Source of the DNA: VRUE01 sp033856195
Lineage (GTDB): Bacteria; Actinomycetota; Thermoleophilia; Solirubrobacterales; 70-9
Reading direction: 5' to 3'
Length of the DNA stretch: 49,253 nt
NCBI GenBank assembly: GCA_033856195.1
Contig: JAWVFL010000027.1
Location: forward strand, 1 to 49,253
The notes below the pieces were generated by a model that saw nothing but the letters and a program-made list of their open reading frames with translations, did no database searches and was not told where the DNA came from. Every line of letters begins with the position of its first letter. The first letter of the stretch is position 1. This document shows, piece after piece, positions 33,449-41,801 of this stretch. The position numbers and the translations under genes are program-made.

Positions 33449-33792
33449 GCACCCGCTGCTCGCCCCCCTGCTGACGACGATGGGGGGTCGATCATTGGCT
33501 GATCGCCGTGTTCCAGGCCTTCGACTATGCCGGGAGTAAGGGTCGTCCGAGTCCATTCGATCAGCGCCCCACGGTTTGACTGGCTCCCCTTCGTGGCCTC
33601 GGGCGTGCATTGAATAACAGGCCGCGTTTACACGGTCAAGAGCTACGGATTATTCACACTAAACCCTAATCAGCGACTGTGGACTGACGAGCTTTTTGCC
33701 TGCAAAATTCAGCAGGACATAGATGCGCGCGCGCGCTTAGGCGCAAGGCTTCGGCACTTCTGACATTCACCGTAAAGAGATTTGGGGTCAGG

Positions 33793-34782
33793 CTATTGCA
33801 GCGATCCGTGAAGGCGCGTGATCAGATCGTCGGCAATTTTCGGATCTTCTCCACCAAGACGCAAGCGGTCACGCTTGCCCTCGAGTATCGCGTCAACCCA
33901 TGCACCGATTGAACCGACAGCCCAGGTGCGGGGGTCTTGCTCGAGACGTGAGCTGCAGGAGACGACTCCGCCTCCCTCGATCTCCACGTAAACGCCAGCA
34001 AGGCGGTCAGTCCCCTTGGCCTTTCTCGCGATCCCCGTATCGACGGCAAACAGGCAGGAGCCGGAGCGAGTGATCTCGAGATCCACCAGTGGAACCGAGA
34101 GTAGAAAAGCGGCCTCGATATCGATTCGAGCCAGCGGATCGGTTGCCTCTGCCAGATGCTCGCACTCGCAACGACCGGCCGCCGCCAGGGGGGCAACTGC
34201 CTGGCGGGTCCAATTGGTGACGCCATAGGGCTTTGCCCCGCGGCCGCCGTTTGGTCTCGGTTCCACCTGGCGGGCGGCTCGCATCGCGCTGAGCCGGCGC
34301 TCGAGCGCCGGGTAGGAATGGTCGCCAATCACGCTGCTCAACTCGGTCAACGAGAGGGGGCGGGCGGCCAGAGCACGCAGCATCGTCGAACCCCAGCCAC
34401 CCACCAGCGCGCGGATCGCCCCCTTGGCGGGCTCACTGCCTAGGGTGATTGGACCTTGCGGCGCTCGCGTGAGCCACGCTTCGACGATCTCGGCCACCGC
34501 CAGCACGCCCCTCCCCACCTCGGTCAGCTCGTTTTCCACCGTGTAAGGCATTCCGCCTCGCACATGGCGTTCGAGCGCGCCGATGCCGCGCAGGTTGCCG
34601 ACCTGGCCGCGCAAGGTCGTCTGGGCGGCACCGCCAAGTCGTTCGCGAAGGTCGGGAAGGCGCAGCGGTCCGTCGAGGTGGGCGCGAAGGATCGGAACGC
34701 TCAGCGGGCTCGCGATGAGGGAAAGCACGGTGCCGCCGGCGCGAACCTGGGCAGGCGGGGGCAGAGTGCTGTCGGCGTGCAT
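33793..34782 (-). CDS. Double winged-helix regulator (HxlR-like)
   Basis: The 329-residue protein has two winged helix-turn-helix units of HxlR type. The first (about 20-95) includes SPLSVPILRAHLDGPLRLPD and LRGQVGNLRGIGALER. The second (about 120-200) has WGSTMLRALAARPLSLTELS and YPALERRLSAMRAARQ. A C-terminal domain (about 215-329) probably senses a ligand. Tandem HxlR-like proteins of this layout are common in Solirubrobacterales. The promoter side is AT-rich (TTTATAAA near 34812) and a 24-bp palindrome lies about 107 bp upstream. Confidence 0.8.
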   Translation of the reverse strand: MHADSTLPPPAQVRAGGTVLSLIASPLSVPILRAHLDGPLRLPDLRERLGGAAQTTLRGQVGNLRGIGALERHVRGGMPYTVENELTEVGRGVLAVAEIVEAWLTRAPQGPITLGSEPAKGAIRALVGGWGSTMLRALAARPLSLTELSSVIGDHSYPALERRLSAMRAARQVEPRPNGGRGAKPYGVTNWTRQAVAPLAAAGRCECEHLAEATDPLARIDIEAAFLLSVPLVDLEITRSGSCLFAVDTGIARKAKGTDRLAGVYVEIEGGGVVSCSSRLEQDPRTWAVGSIGAWVDAILEGKRDRLRLGGEDPKIADDLITRLHGSLQ

Positions 34783-34888
34783 CGTTGGGGGCTGTATTGG
34801 TAATGGAACGGTTTTATAAACAAAATGCCGTCAGCATTCGGCACCCTATTGCAAACGACGGAGCCTCGCCGCTGTCAGGCGTAAGTTG

Positions 34889-34912
34889 GGCTGCAGACAA
34901 TTGTCTGCAGCC
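34889..34912. promoter_or_regulatory. 24-bp perfect palindrome, candidate operator
   Basis: GGCTGCAGACAA is followed directly by its exact reverse complement, giving an uninterrupted 24-bp dyad. It lies upstream of the winged-helix regulator gene and 28 bp past the stop of the FprA gene. It may be a dimer-binding operator or a terminator stem, although no T-run follows on the minus strand. Confidence 0.65.
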
Positions 34913-34939
34913 GCGTTAGCTTATTCCCAGGGCGGAAAG

Positions 34940-36346
34940 CTAGCCCGAGATGCGCTGGCCGAGGCTCTGGAGCATCTCCTCGACGCGGACGAACTTGACG
35001 CGGGGGCGGCCGTGGGGCTCGCCGCGGCCGACCTCGGCCTGATCGATCGCCTGCCAATCCTCGAAGCTCACGTAGCGCACGCCGCGCTCGGCGAGAAGGG
35101 CCTCGACTGCGCTTGGGTCCGTGCTCTCAGGGCTGAGCAAGGTCTGCGACTCGACATCGGCGAAGAGATGCCGGACGGTCTCCAGCGCGTCCTTCTTGTT
35201 CGTGCCGATCACCCCGGACGGGCCGCGCTTGATCCAGCCGGCCGTGTAGTGACCGACCTTGTGGCCGGAGTCGTGGGAGTCGAGCACGCGGCCACCCTCG
35301 TTGAGGATCAGACCGCGCTTTTCGTCGAAGGGGACTCCCTCGATCGGAATGCCGGTGTAGCCGACCGAGCGCAGGACGAGACCGCACTCGAGCTCTTCGC
35401 GCTCGCCCGAATCCTTGGCCCGCAGGGTGCCGCCCTCCTCGACCAGCTCATTGCGGCCGATGACGATCTTCTCGACCTTGCCGTCACCCTGGATCTCCAT
35501 CGGTGAGGCGAGGAAGCGCAGCACGATCCGCTTCTGCTTGCCCTCAGGCGTGCGCTGGGAAAACTCGCGCAGCGTCTCGACGTTTACCCGCGTCGTCTTG
35601 TCCGCCTGATCGGACTCAAGGTAGGCGGCGCTCGCCGAGTCCAGCTCGACGTCGGCCGGGTCGACGATCACGTCGGCGTCCTCCATCTCCCCCAGCTCCC
35701 TGATCTCGGGGTTGGTGAAGGCCGCCTGCACCGGCCCGCGCCGGCCCAGCACGACGATCTCGCGGATCTCGCTGCGATCGAGCAGCTCGATCGCGTGATC
35801 GGCGGTATCGGTCTGGCGCAGCTCGTGGTCGGTCAGAGCCAGCATGCGGGCGACGTCCATCGCCACGTTGCCGTTGCCGATCACGACGGCCCGCTCGCAG
35901 GCGAGATCGAACTCGTCGTCGGCGTAGTCGGGATGAGCGTTGTACCAGCCGACGAAGGCGGTGGCAGCATGGCTGCCGGGCAGCTCCTCGCCGGGGATGC
36001 CGAGCTGGCGGTCGGTCTCGCAACCGACTGTGAAGACGATCGCGTGGTAGAGCCGCTCAAGATCCTCAACCTCGATGTCGTGGCCGACCTTGACGTTGCC
36101 GAAGAAGCGGAAGCCCTCGCGAGCCGCGGTTTTTTCGTAGACCCGGATCACCGACTTGATCTTCGGGTGATCCGGGGCGACGCCGCCGCGGACGAGCCCG
36201 AAAGGCGTCGGCAGGCGGTCGAAGAGGTCGACCTGGGCATGCAGATCCCCATCCTTGAGGATGTGCTCGGCGGCGTAGAAACCGGAGGGGCCGGCACCGA
36301 CGATGGCGACGCGCAGAGGATTTTCTTCAGTTCCGATTTGGCTCAT
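34940..36346 (-). CDS. fprA: FprA-type ferredoxin/adrenodoxin-NADP+ reductase
   Basis: The 468-residue flavoprotein has an FAD motif VAIVGAGPSGFYAAEHIL, the adrenodoxin-reductase-type LPTPFGLVRGGVAPDHPKIK, an NADPH motif VVIGNGNVAMDVARML and GWIKRGPSGVIGTNKKDA near the end. It passes electrons between NADPH and ferredoxin in the cytoplasm. ATG at 36346 is chosen because the FAD motif begins 11 residues later; the upstream in-frame extension is a shadow of the adjacent gene. It follows the HemQ and PAS-like genes on the same strand after 40 bp. Confidence 0.93.
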   Translation of the reverse strand: MSQIGTEENPLRVAIVGAGPSGFYAAEHILKDGDLHAQVDLFDRLPTPFGLVRGGVAPDHPKIKSVIRVYEKTAAREGFRFFGNVKVGHDIEVEDLERLYHAIVFTVGCETDRQLGIPGEELPGSHAATAFVGWYNAHPDYADDEFDLACERAVVIGNGNVAMDVARMLALTDHELRQTDTADHAIELLDRSEIREIVVLGRRGPVQAAFTNPEIRELGEMEDADVIVDPADVELDSASAAYLESDQADKTTRVNVETLREFSQRTPEGKQKRIVLRFLASPMEIQGDGKVEKIVIGRNELVEEGGTLRAKDSGEREELECGLVLRSVGYTGIPIEGVPFDEKRGLILNEGGRVLDSHDSGHKVGHYTAGWIKRGPSGVIGTNKKDALETVRHLFADVESQTLLSPESTDPSAVEALLAERGVRYVSFEDWQAIDQAEVGRGEPHGRPRVKFVRVEEMLQSLGQRISG

Positions 36347-36386
36347 GGCGAGCGCGAAAGAATAGGGAACTCGGTCTGCCGTGCGC

Positions 36387-36926
36387 CTACGCGGCGAGCA
36401 GCATCTCGTTGCAGTCGGGGCAGATGCGATGGCTGAGCGCCGGCAGCTCGGGGCGGTTGAACAGCTGCAAGCGCTTGGCTGCCTCCTCGACCTCGACCCA
36501 CTTGCCATCGACTTCAAAGCGGTCGCACCAGCCGCACATCTCCACCGTCTCCTCGCCCCGCGGCACTTCGGGATCGAGCAGCGGTTGGGGAATCTCCCGC
36601 TCCTCCTCCGAGCGCAGCCGTGCCGAGAAGAGGACCACGCGTCCCCCCGGCCGGGCCACGATCCTGATGTCCATCTCCCGGCGCACCGCTGGCCCGTCGC
36701 AGCGGAAGGGCAGCTCGACGTCGCCGACCTCGTCGCGGATGCGGCGGATCAACAGCCGCTGCAGTTTCACCAGCTCGTGACCCGCCACGTAGTCCCAGAG
36801 CAAGCGACCGAGACTGCTGCCCGCGTCCCGCCAACCGTTCTCCTCGGCGAAGCGGTAATAGCCGTCGTCGACCTTGATCAGGTGGTCGTCTTCGTCGATC
36901 GCGTAGCTGAGCGCTTGGGTGGTCAT
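36387..36926 (-). CDS. PAS-like domain plus zinc-ribbon protein
   Basis: The 179-residue protein has a PAS-like N-terminal half (YAIDEDDHLIKVDDGYYRF, LGRLLWDYVAG) and a C-terminal segment with MCGWCDRF and SHRICPDCNEM, two CxxC pairs spaced like a zinc ribbon or metal site. Similar CxxC tails occur in actinobacterial signalling proteins. Its start overlaps the hemQ stop (ATGA), so it is translationally coupled to hemQ. A sensory role in heme, iron or redox status is inferred from context. No output domain is visible. Confidence 0.75.
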   Translation of the reverse strand: MTTQALSYAIDEDDHLIKVDDGYYRFAEENGWRDAGSSLGRLLWDYVAGHELVKLQRLLIRRIRDEVGDVELPFRCDGPAVRREMDIRIVARPGGRVVLFSARLRSEEEREIPQPLLDPEVPRGEETVEMCGWCDRFEVDGKWVEVEEAAKRLQLFNRPELPALSHRICPDCNEMLLAA

Positions 36927-37618
36927 GCTCCCGCGACCACGGCGCTGGGCACGCCGTCGAGCGCATCCAGCGCCTTGCGCAGCGAGAGCGCCACACAGGT
37001 GAAGATCGGGGTCTCGAACTCGGTGTACTCGCTTGACTCGGTCGGGCGCAGCTCCTGCACCAGATCGAGAAACATCCCCGGGTCGTCGCCCTCGAAGGCG
37101 ACCACGAACTCCTGGTCGTCGAGGCCGAAGGAATAGGAAGTGTTGATCGTGATCTCGGGATAGCGGCGGCCGACCTCGATGTGGCTTTTCATGATCCGGC
37201 CACGCTCCTCGGGCGGCAGGCCATACCAGCGGCGCTGCTTGACCATCGGGTAGAGGAACATGTACTTGCGCTCCGAGACGCAGATCTCCGGCCGCGCCTG
37301 CTCATCGGAGTAGGGAGAGCGCTTGGTCATCGAGAGGAACGAGTAGGGCGTCCCGCTCCACTTCGCCAGGCCGCTCTGGCCGAGGACGACGTGGAAGGTG
37401 TGCAGGTCGTCGAGATTGGGGCTCTGGCTCAAGATGACCAGATCGACGTCGCCGCGTGTTCCTATGGTTGAGTAGGCGCGCAGCGAGCGATCGAGGGCGA
37501 AGTCCTCGCAGGCGGCGAGGAACTCCTGCTTGTCGGAAGCTCGCTGGTTGGCGTCTAGGCGGCGCCAGGCGGGATCTACCTTGAAGAAACTGAACTTTGC
37601 GAACGTGCGGTCGGCCAT
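36923..37618 (-). CDS. hemQ: HemQ coproheme decarboxylase (chlorite dismutase fold)
   Basis: The 231-residue protein matches HemQ: YSTIGTRGDVDLVILSQSPN, FLYPMVKQRRWYGLPPEERG, a proximal-histidine-type helix MKSHIEVGRRYPEITINTSY and FVVAFEGDDPGMFLDLVQEL. HemQ converts coproheme to heme b in the last step of the Gram-positive pathway. ATG at 37618 is chosen over longer frames because TATCGT lies 7 nt upstream (leaderless) and the family begins here. The ATG overlaps, on the opposite strand, the ATG of the divergent membrane-protein gene. Confidence 0.92.
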   Translation of the reverse strand: MADRTFAKFSFFKVDPAWRRLDANQRASDKQEFLAACEDFALDRSLRAYSTIGTRGDVDLVILSQSPNLDDLHTFHVVLGQSGLAKWSGTPYSFLSMTKRSPYSDEQARPEICVSERKYMFLYPMVKQRRWYGLPPEERGRIMKSHIEVGRRYPEITINTSYSFGLDDQEFVVAFEGDDPGMFLDLVQELRPTESSEYTEFETPIFTCVALSLRKALDALDGVPSAVVAGA

Positions 37619-39428
37619 GGGGTTGACGATAGCTATTGGTCTTATGGCGGGGGCCGGGTGGGGGTCTTCACTTAACTTTTTCGGTGAGGCGGGTGCGGCC
37701 GTCCGAGGTGGGATTGCCGAAAAAGTACAAGACGTTCCGACCCCCACCCGGCCCCCGGGCACGAAGGTCACGGTTGCTCTCCTGCCCCATGGGACCGAGG
37801 TCGATGAGCTTGCGAGGGTTCGGGGGATTTCGCCGGGACTGCTCTCGGCTGGGCTCGGAAGCGTGCCGGCCGAGCAGACGTATTTGGACATCAGTCAAGG
37901 GAATCGGGTGTTCGATTCGCTCTATGACTCGGAGCTTCCTCGGGATGCTGGGGGGGGGATTTGTGGGCCGGGTTACTCGGAGGCTGTGGTGGAGCGGGCG
38001 GAATCGGCACCGGCGGACATCGTGCCGGGACTGTTGGCGGCGACGCTCGCGGAGCATGGGCGGAGGTGCGAGGTTCGGGCGGTTGCGCTGACGGGGCTGG
38101 CGGCGCTGGTTCGGAGGCTCAGGGGGGACGACCTGCTGATTGCGATCGGGCGGGCGCCGCCGGCGACTAATCGGGCTCTGGCGATCGGGATCTCGGGCGC
38201 GGGGTTCGATGGAAATCTGATTTCGGACAGCACTCGTACGGATGGGTACGTGCTTTCGACCGATGTTGCGCCGACGATCCTGGAGAGGTTCGGGGTCGGG
38301 GTGCCTTCTGAGATGTCGGGGCAGGCGATCCGCTCGGAGGGGTCGGTCGACGTTGGGGCGATCGGGTCGCTGGGGGACCGGATGGCGGTGATCTCCGAGC
38401 GGCGTGGGCCCGTGATTGGGGTGAGCCTGCTGGTTTGGCTGGTGGTCTTTGGCCTGGCTGCCCTGGTTAGCTCTGACCGCGTTGGTCGCGCGACCGTTCG
38501 ACTCGCCGGTCTCAGCATCGTTTATCTCCCCCTGCTTCTGCTTGCCGCGGCGGCGCTTAAACCGAGCCAGGAGAGCGAACAGCTGCTGGTGATGTTCGGT
38601 GCGCCGCTACTGGGGGCGCTGACACTCTTCGCCCTGGGCGGTCTGCGCGCGCTTGCGGCAGCTTCCGGCCTCGTCGTCCTCGCCTACGCGATCGACGTGA
38701 TCGCCGGCTCTCCGCTTACGTCGCTTTCACTGCTCGGCCCCAATCCCGGGCTCGGGGTGCGCTTCTTCGGGATCGGCAACGAGCTGGAGGCGCTGCTCGG
38801 CGTCCTCGTCATCGCCGGGACCGGCGCTGCCCTAGCCGGGTTCTCACCGCGGCTGGCCGGGCGTCGCGCCGCCGCGGCCTTCCTCGCCGCCAGCCTCCTC
38901 GCCGCGGTCATCTTCGCCGCGGGGCGCTTCGGCGCCGATGTCGGCGCCGCGATCGTATTTCCTCTTGGCGGCGCGGTGGCTGCCGCCGCGGTCGGCTCCG
39001 CGCGCCGTCGAACGGCGCTGCTCGCGATTGCGGCGCCACTGGCGGTGCTGGCGCTGATCGTCCTCGTCGACCTGGTCTCGGGCGCCAACGCGCACCTGAC
39101 TCGCTCGGTGCTCGACGCCGGTGGGCTCGGCGATCTGGCGGACGTAGCTCAGCGCCGCCTGCAGCTGTCCGCGCACAGCTTCGCCCGGCCCGTGGTCCTC
39201 TTCTTCCTCCCCATCGTCGCCGGCCTCGCCGTGGTCGCGGTGCTCCAACGCAGCCGCCTGCGCCGATGGCTCGCGCCGGTTCCCTCCCTTCGTGCCGGCC
39301 TGATCGGCGCCCTCGCCGCCACCGCCGTCGGCACGCTGGCCAACGACTCCGGCGCCCTCCTGCTCGAGATCGGCACCGCCTACACCCTCGTCTTCGCCGG
39401 TTATGCGTGGAGCGAACGATCTGCGTGA
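37617..39428 (+). CDS. Multipass membrane protein with alkaline-phosphatase-like extracytoplasmic domain
   Basis: The 603-residue protein has a weak N-terminal hydrophobic segment, an external domain (about 45-255) with YVLSTDVAPTILERFGVGVP, typical of alkaline-phosphatase-superfamily ends, and about ten membrane helices from residue 265 on. LLGPNPGLGVRFFGIGNELE is a conserved-looking loop. The catalytic residues of true phosphatases are not obvious, so it may be a degenerate member. ATG at 37644 is an alternative start. The first half uses many GGG, GCG and AGG codons while the second half uses GCC and CTC. A glycosyltransferase fusion gene follows. Confidence 0.75.
   Translation: MGLTIAIGLMAGAGWGSSLNFFGEAGAAVRGGIAEKVQDVPTPTRPPGTKVTVALLPHGTEVDELARVRGISPGLLSAGLGSVPAEQTYLDISQGNRVFDSLYDSELPRDAGGGICGPGYSEAVVERAESAPADIVPGLLAATLAEHGRRCEVRAVALTGLAALVRRLRGDDLLIAIGRAPPATNRALAIGISGAGFDGNLISDSTRTDGYVLSTDVAPTILERFGVGVPSEMSGQAIRSEGSVDVGAIGSLGDRMAVISERRGPVIGVSLLVWLVVFGLAALVSSDRVGRATVRLAGLSIVYLPLLLLAAAALKPSQESEQLLVMFGAPLLGALTLFALGGLRALAAASGLVVLAYAIDVIAGSPLTSLSLLGPNPGLGVRFFGIGNELEALLGVLVIAGTGAALAGFSPRLAGRRAAAAFLAASLLAAVIFAAGRFGADVGAAIVFPLGGAVAAAAVGSARRRTALLAIAAPLAVLALIVLVDLVSGANAHLTRSVLDAGGLGDLADVAQRRLQLSAHSFARPVVLFFLPIVAGLAVVAVLQRSRLRRWLAPVPSLRAGLIGALAATAVGTLANDSGALLLEIGTAYTLVFAGYAWSERSA
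37626..37631 (-). promoter_or_regulatory. -10 element of hemQ (leaderless)
   Basis: TATCGT on the minus strand, 7 nt before the hemQ ATG, with no Shine-Dalgarno. The overlapping plus-strand TAGCTA (37630-37635) is a weaker candidate for the divergent gene if that starts at 37644. Confidence 0.45.
37649..37756. repeat. Nested inverted repeats at the 5' end of the membrane-protein gene
   Basis: Outer arms 37649-37666 (GGGGGCCGGGTGGGGGTC) and 37739-37756 are exact 18-bp complements. Inside them a second exact 10-bp pair, 37675-37684 (ACTTTTTCGG) and 37717-37726, points the same way. The whole 108-bp structure is in coding sequence, beginning 3 nt after the alternative ATG at 37644, and in mRNA would form one long two-part hairpin. 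Confidence 0.85.
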
Positions 39429-39476
39429 GTCACGCACGGGATCGCCTCTGAGGAATCAACTACCCTTTTGGGACTC

Positions 39477-41801
39477 GTGCGGATTGCACTCGTCTCGCCA
39501 TATTCCTGGTCTTACCAGGGCGGCGTAAACCGACACGTGGAGGCGCTTGCCGAGGAGTTTCTCGGTCGCGGTCACCACGTTCGCGTGCTCGCCCCCTTCG
39601 ACCCCCCCGGTCAGCTCAGCCGGGTGCTGCACCGTGCCGCGCCTGAGGCCAGGGAGATACCCGACTACCTGATCCCGCTGGGGCGGACGGCGGGCTTCCC
39701 CTCCAACGGAGCTATCTCGAATCTCGCGCCGTTTCCGGCCGGTGGCGTGATCGCTCCCCGACGCGCGCTGCGCCGGGAAGACTTCGACGTCGTCCATATC
39801 CATGAGCCGGCGGTCCCCCTGGTCGGCTGGAACGCCGCACTTGGCACGAAAGCGCCGGCGGTCGGCACCTTCCACGCCTACTCGACCAAGCCGGTGCCGA
39901 ACCACATCGCCTCGGCGCTCGGCGCTCGGCGCGTCTTCAATCGCCTCTCGGCGCGGATCGCCGTCTCCGAGGCAGCCGCTTGGACCGCCCGCCGCTGGTT
40001 CGGAGGGCACTACGAGGTGATCCCCAACGGCGTCGACGTCGGCGCCGCGCCGGCCGACCCCAAGTCGCCCAGCGACGAGCTGCGGGTCCTCTTCGTCGGT
40101 CGCCCGGAGGAGCGCAAGGGCCTGCCGATCCTGCTCGCCGCCTTCGGCGCCCTGGTCGAGCACGTGCCCAGCCGGCTGACCGTGATCGGCGCCGAGCGCG
40201 AGGACGTGCTCCGTTACCTGGCCGATCCGGAGACGATGCGCTGGATCGACGTCCGCGGCCGCGTCTCCGGCGAAGCGCTTCACCGAGCCCTGCACGAAGC
40301 GGACGTGCTCTGCGCCCCTTCGCTTTCAGGCGAGAGTTTCGGCATGGTCCTAACCGAGGCTTTTGCGGCCGGCACGCCGGCGATCGCCTCCGCCATCGCC
40401 GGCTACAACGACGTCGTCACCGACGGCGTCGACGGTGTGCTCGTCCCGCCCGGCGATCCGCAGCGGCTCGCCGAGGAGCTGCAGCGCGCCCACCATGAGC
40501 CTGCGCGCCTGGCGGCGATGGGAGAGGCCGCACGCCAGAGCGCAGAGCGCTACGCCTGGCCCCACGTCGCCGATCGGGTGATCGCGGTCTACGAGCGGGC
40601 GCTCAAGGCCCCCGAGCCCGCCAACGCGATGGAGCGAGCTGCCCGCTGGATGGGGATACAGTCGGCCGACGGCTTGCCGCCCCAGCCCGCGCGGCGGCTC
40701 CCATCGCTCGACCCCGAGCCCGCTCAGCCCGGCAAGCGCAAGCGTAAGATCGCACGTCGCATCGGCCTAGTCGCCGCCGGCGTGATCGGGGTTGCCCTGA
40801 CCAAGCGTGCGGCAGAGGAGATCGGCGTCGACAACGTGGTCGAAAGCATCGTCCGCTCCGACCTCAGCTGGGTGCTGGTCGCCTGCGCGCTGATGGCGCT
40901 CTCGCTCTTCTTCCGCGCCGCCTCCTGGTACTGGATCGTGCGCGCGGCGCTGCCGCTGGCGCCAGTCCGCCGCCGCGACGTCACCTCGGCGACGATGATC
41001 GGGGTGCTGATGTCGGCGACCTTGCCGGCCCGCCTCGGCGAGCCGGCGCGAGCGATGTCGCTGGCTCGCAGAATCGGCCGCATACGCGAGACCTTTCCGG
41101 TGCTGATCGGCACGCTCGTCTCCCAGACCATGCTCAACCTCGTCGCCCTGGCCATGCTCGGCGTGATCATCGTCTCCAGCACCGACCTCTTCCACTCCGG
41201 CACCCAGAAGCTCTTCGCCTTCAGCTTCGTGCCGCTGCTGCTGCTTCTCGTCGTCCTGCTCGGGCCGCCGCTGATGCGGCGCAACGGCAACGGCCGCCTC
41301 GCCAGGCTGGGCGCCGCGATGTACGCAGCCCTCCTGCAGGTGCGCGCCGGCCTTCGCGTCTTCCGCAACCCGCGCCGCGGCATTGCCGCTTCCGCCGCGC
41401 AGCTGGGTGCCTGGGCGATCCAGCTCGCCGCCTGCTGGGCGCTGCTCGCCGCCCTCGGGCTCAGCGATCAGGCAGGGATCGGCGCCGCCGCCGCGGTGCT
41501 CTTTGCCGTGAACGTGACCGCCGTCGTACCAGCGACGCCCTCGAATATCGGCGTCTTCCAGCTCGCCGTGATCAGCGTTCTGCATACGGGCTTTGGCGTC
41601 AGCACCGCCGACGCCCTCGCCTACGGAGTGATCCTGCAGGCGGTCGAGATCGCCACTGCCGTCGCGCTCGGACTTCCGGCGCTGGTGCGCGAAGGCCTGA
41701 CCTGGAGTGACCTGCGCGTGCAGGCACTCTCGAACACGCCGGTTCGCCTCAAGCCACAGCCAGTGCCGCGCGAGGACGCCCGCCAGGGCATCCGCGCCTA
41801 G
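39477..41801 (+). CDS. GT4 glycosyltransferase fused to LPG-synthase/flippase-like membrane domain
   Basis: The 774-residue fusion begins RIALVSPYSWSYQGGVNRHV, a PimA-like GT4 start, and has the GT-B donor site HEADVLCAPSLSGESFGMVL with the E-x7-E pair (Glu286, Glu294). After a basic linker (about 415-430, KRKRKIARRI) come about seven membrane helices of the YbhN/LPG_synthase_TM type. The first part should glycosylate a lipid with a sugar nucleotide in the cytoplasm. The second may flip or dock the product. GTG at 39477 is preferred over TTG at 39468 because it sits directly before the conserved RIALVSP. Confidence 0.9.
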   Translation: MRIALVSPYSWSYQGGVNRHVEALAEEFLGRGHHVRVLAPFDPPGQLSRVLHRAAPEAREIPDYLIPLGRTAGFPSNGAISNLAPFPAGGVIAPRRALRREDFDVVHIHEPAVPLVGWNAALGTKAPAVGTFHAYSTKPVPNHIASALGARRVFNRLSARIAVSEAAAWTARRWFGGHYEVIPNGVDVGAAPADPKSPSDELRVLFVGRPEERKGLPILLAAFGALVEHVPSRLTVIGAEREDVLRYLADPETMRWIDVRGRVSGEALHRALHEADVLCAPSLSGESFGMVLTEAFAAGTPAIASAIAGYNDVVTDGVDGVLVPPGDPQRLAEELQRAHHEPARLAAMGEAARQSAERYAWPHVADRVIAVYERALKAPEPANAMERAARWMGIQSADGLPPQPARRLPSLDPEPAQPGKRKRKIARRIGLVAAGVIGVALTKRAAEEIGVDNVVESIVRSDLSWVLVACALMALSLFFRAASWYWIVRAALPLAPVRRRDVTSATMIGVLMSATLPARLGEPARAMSLARRIGRIRETFPVLIGTLVSQTMLNLVALAMLGVIIVSSTDLFHSGTQKLFAFSFVPLLLLLVVLLGPPLMRRNGNGRLARLGAAMYAALLQVRAGLRVFRNPRRGIAASAAQLGAWAIQLAACWALLAALGLSDQAGIGAAAAVLFAVNVTAVVPATPSNIGVFQLAVISVLHTGFGVSTADALAYGVILQAVEIATAVALGLPALVREGLTWSDLRVQALSNTPVRLKPQPVPREDARQGIRA

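Larger units (their letters stand above)
33212..33792. other. 581-bp non-coding stretch with multiple hairpins
   Basis: No convincing coding sequence is seen here. The stretch holds a small hairpin (CGGGA-TTCT-TCCCG, about 33288-33301), two long perfect hairpins listed separately, CGATCA-TTGGC-TGATCG (about 33488-33504) and a 12-nt alternating GC run (33725-33736). Base composition drops toward AT after 33600, for example GGATTATTCACACTAAACCC. It separates metH from a convergent regulator gene. It could be a terminator region or an unannotated structured RNA. Confidence 0.55.

Noticed and set aside
33700..33722. Intrinsic terminator of the winged-helix regulator gene (CCTGC/GCAGG stem)
   Set aside because: On the minus strand the stem is followed by AAAAAG instead of T residues, and the stem is only 5 bp.
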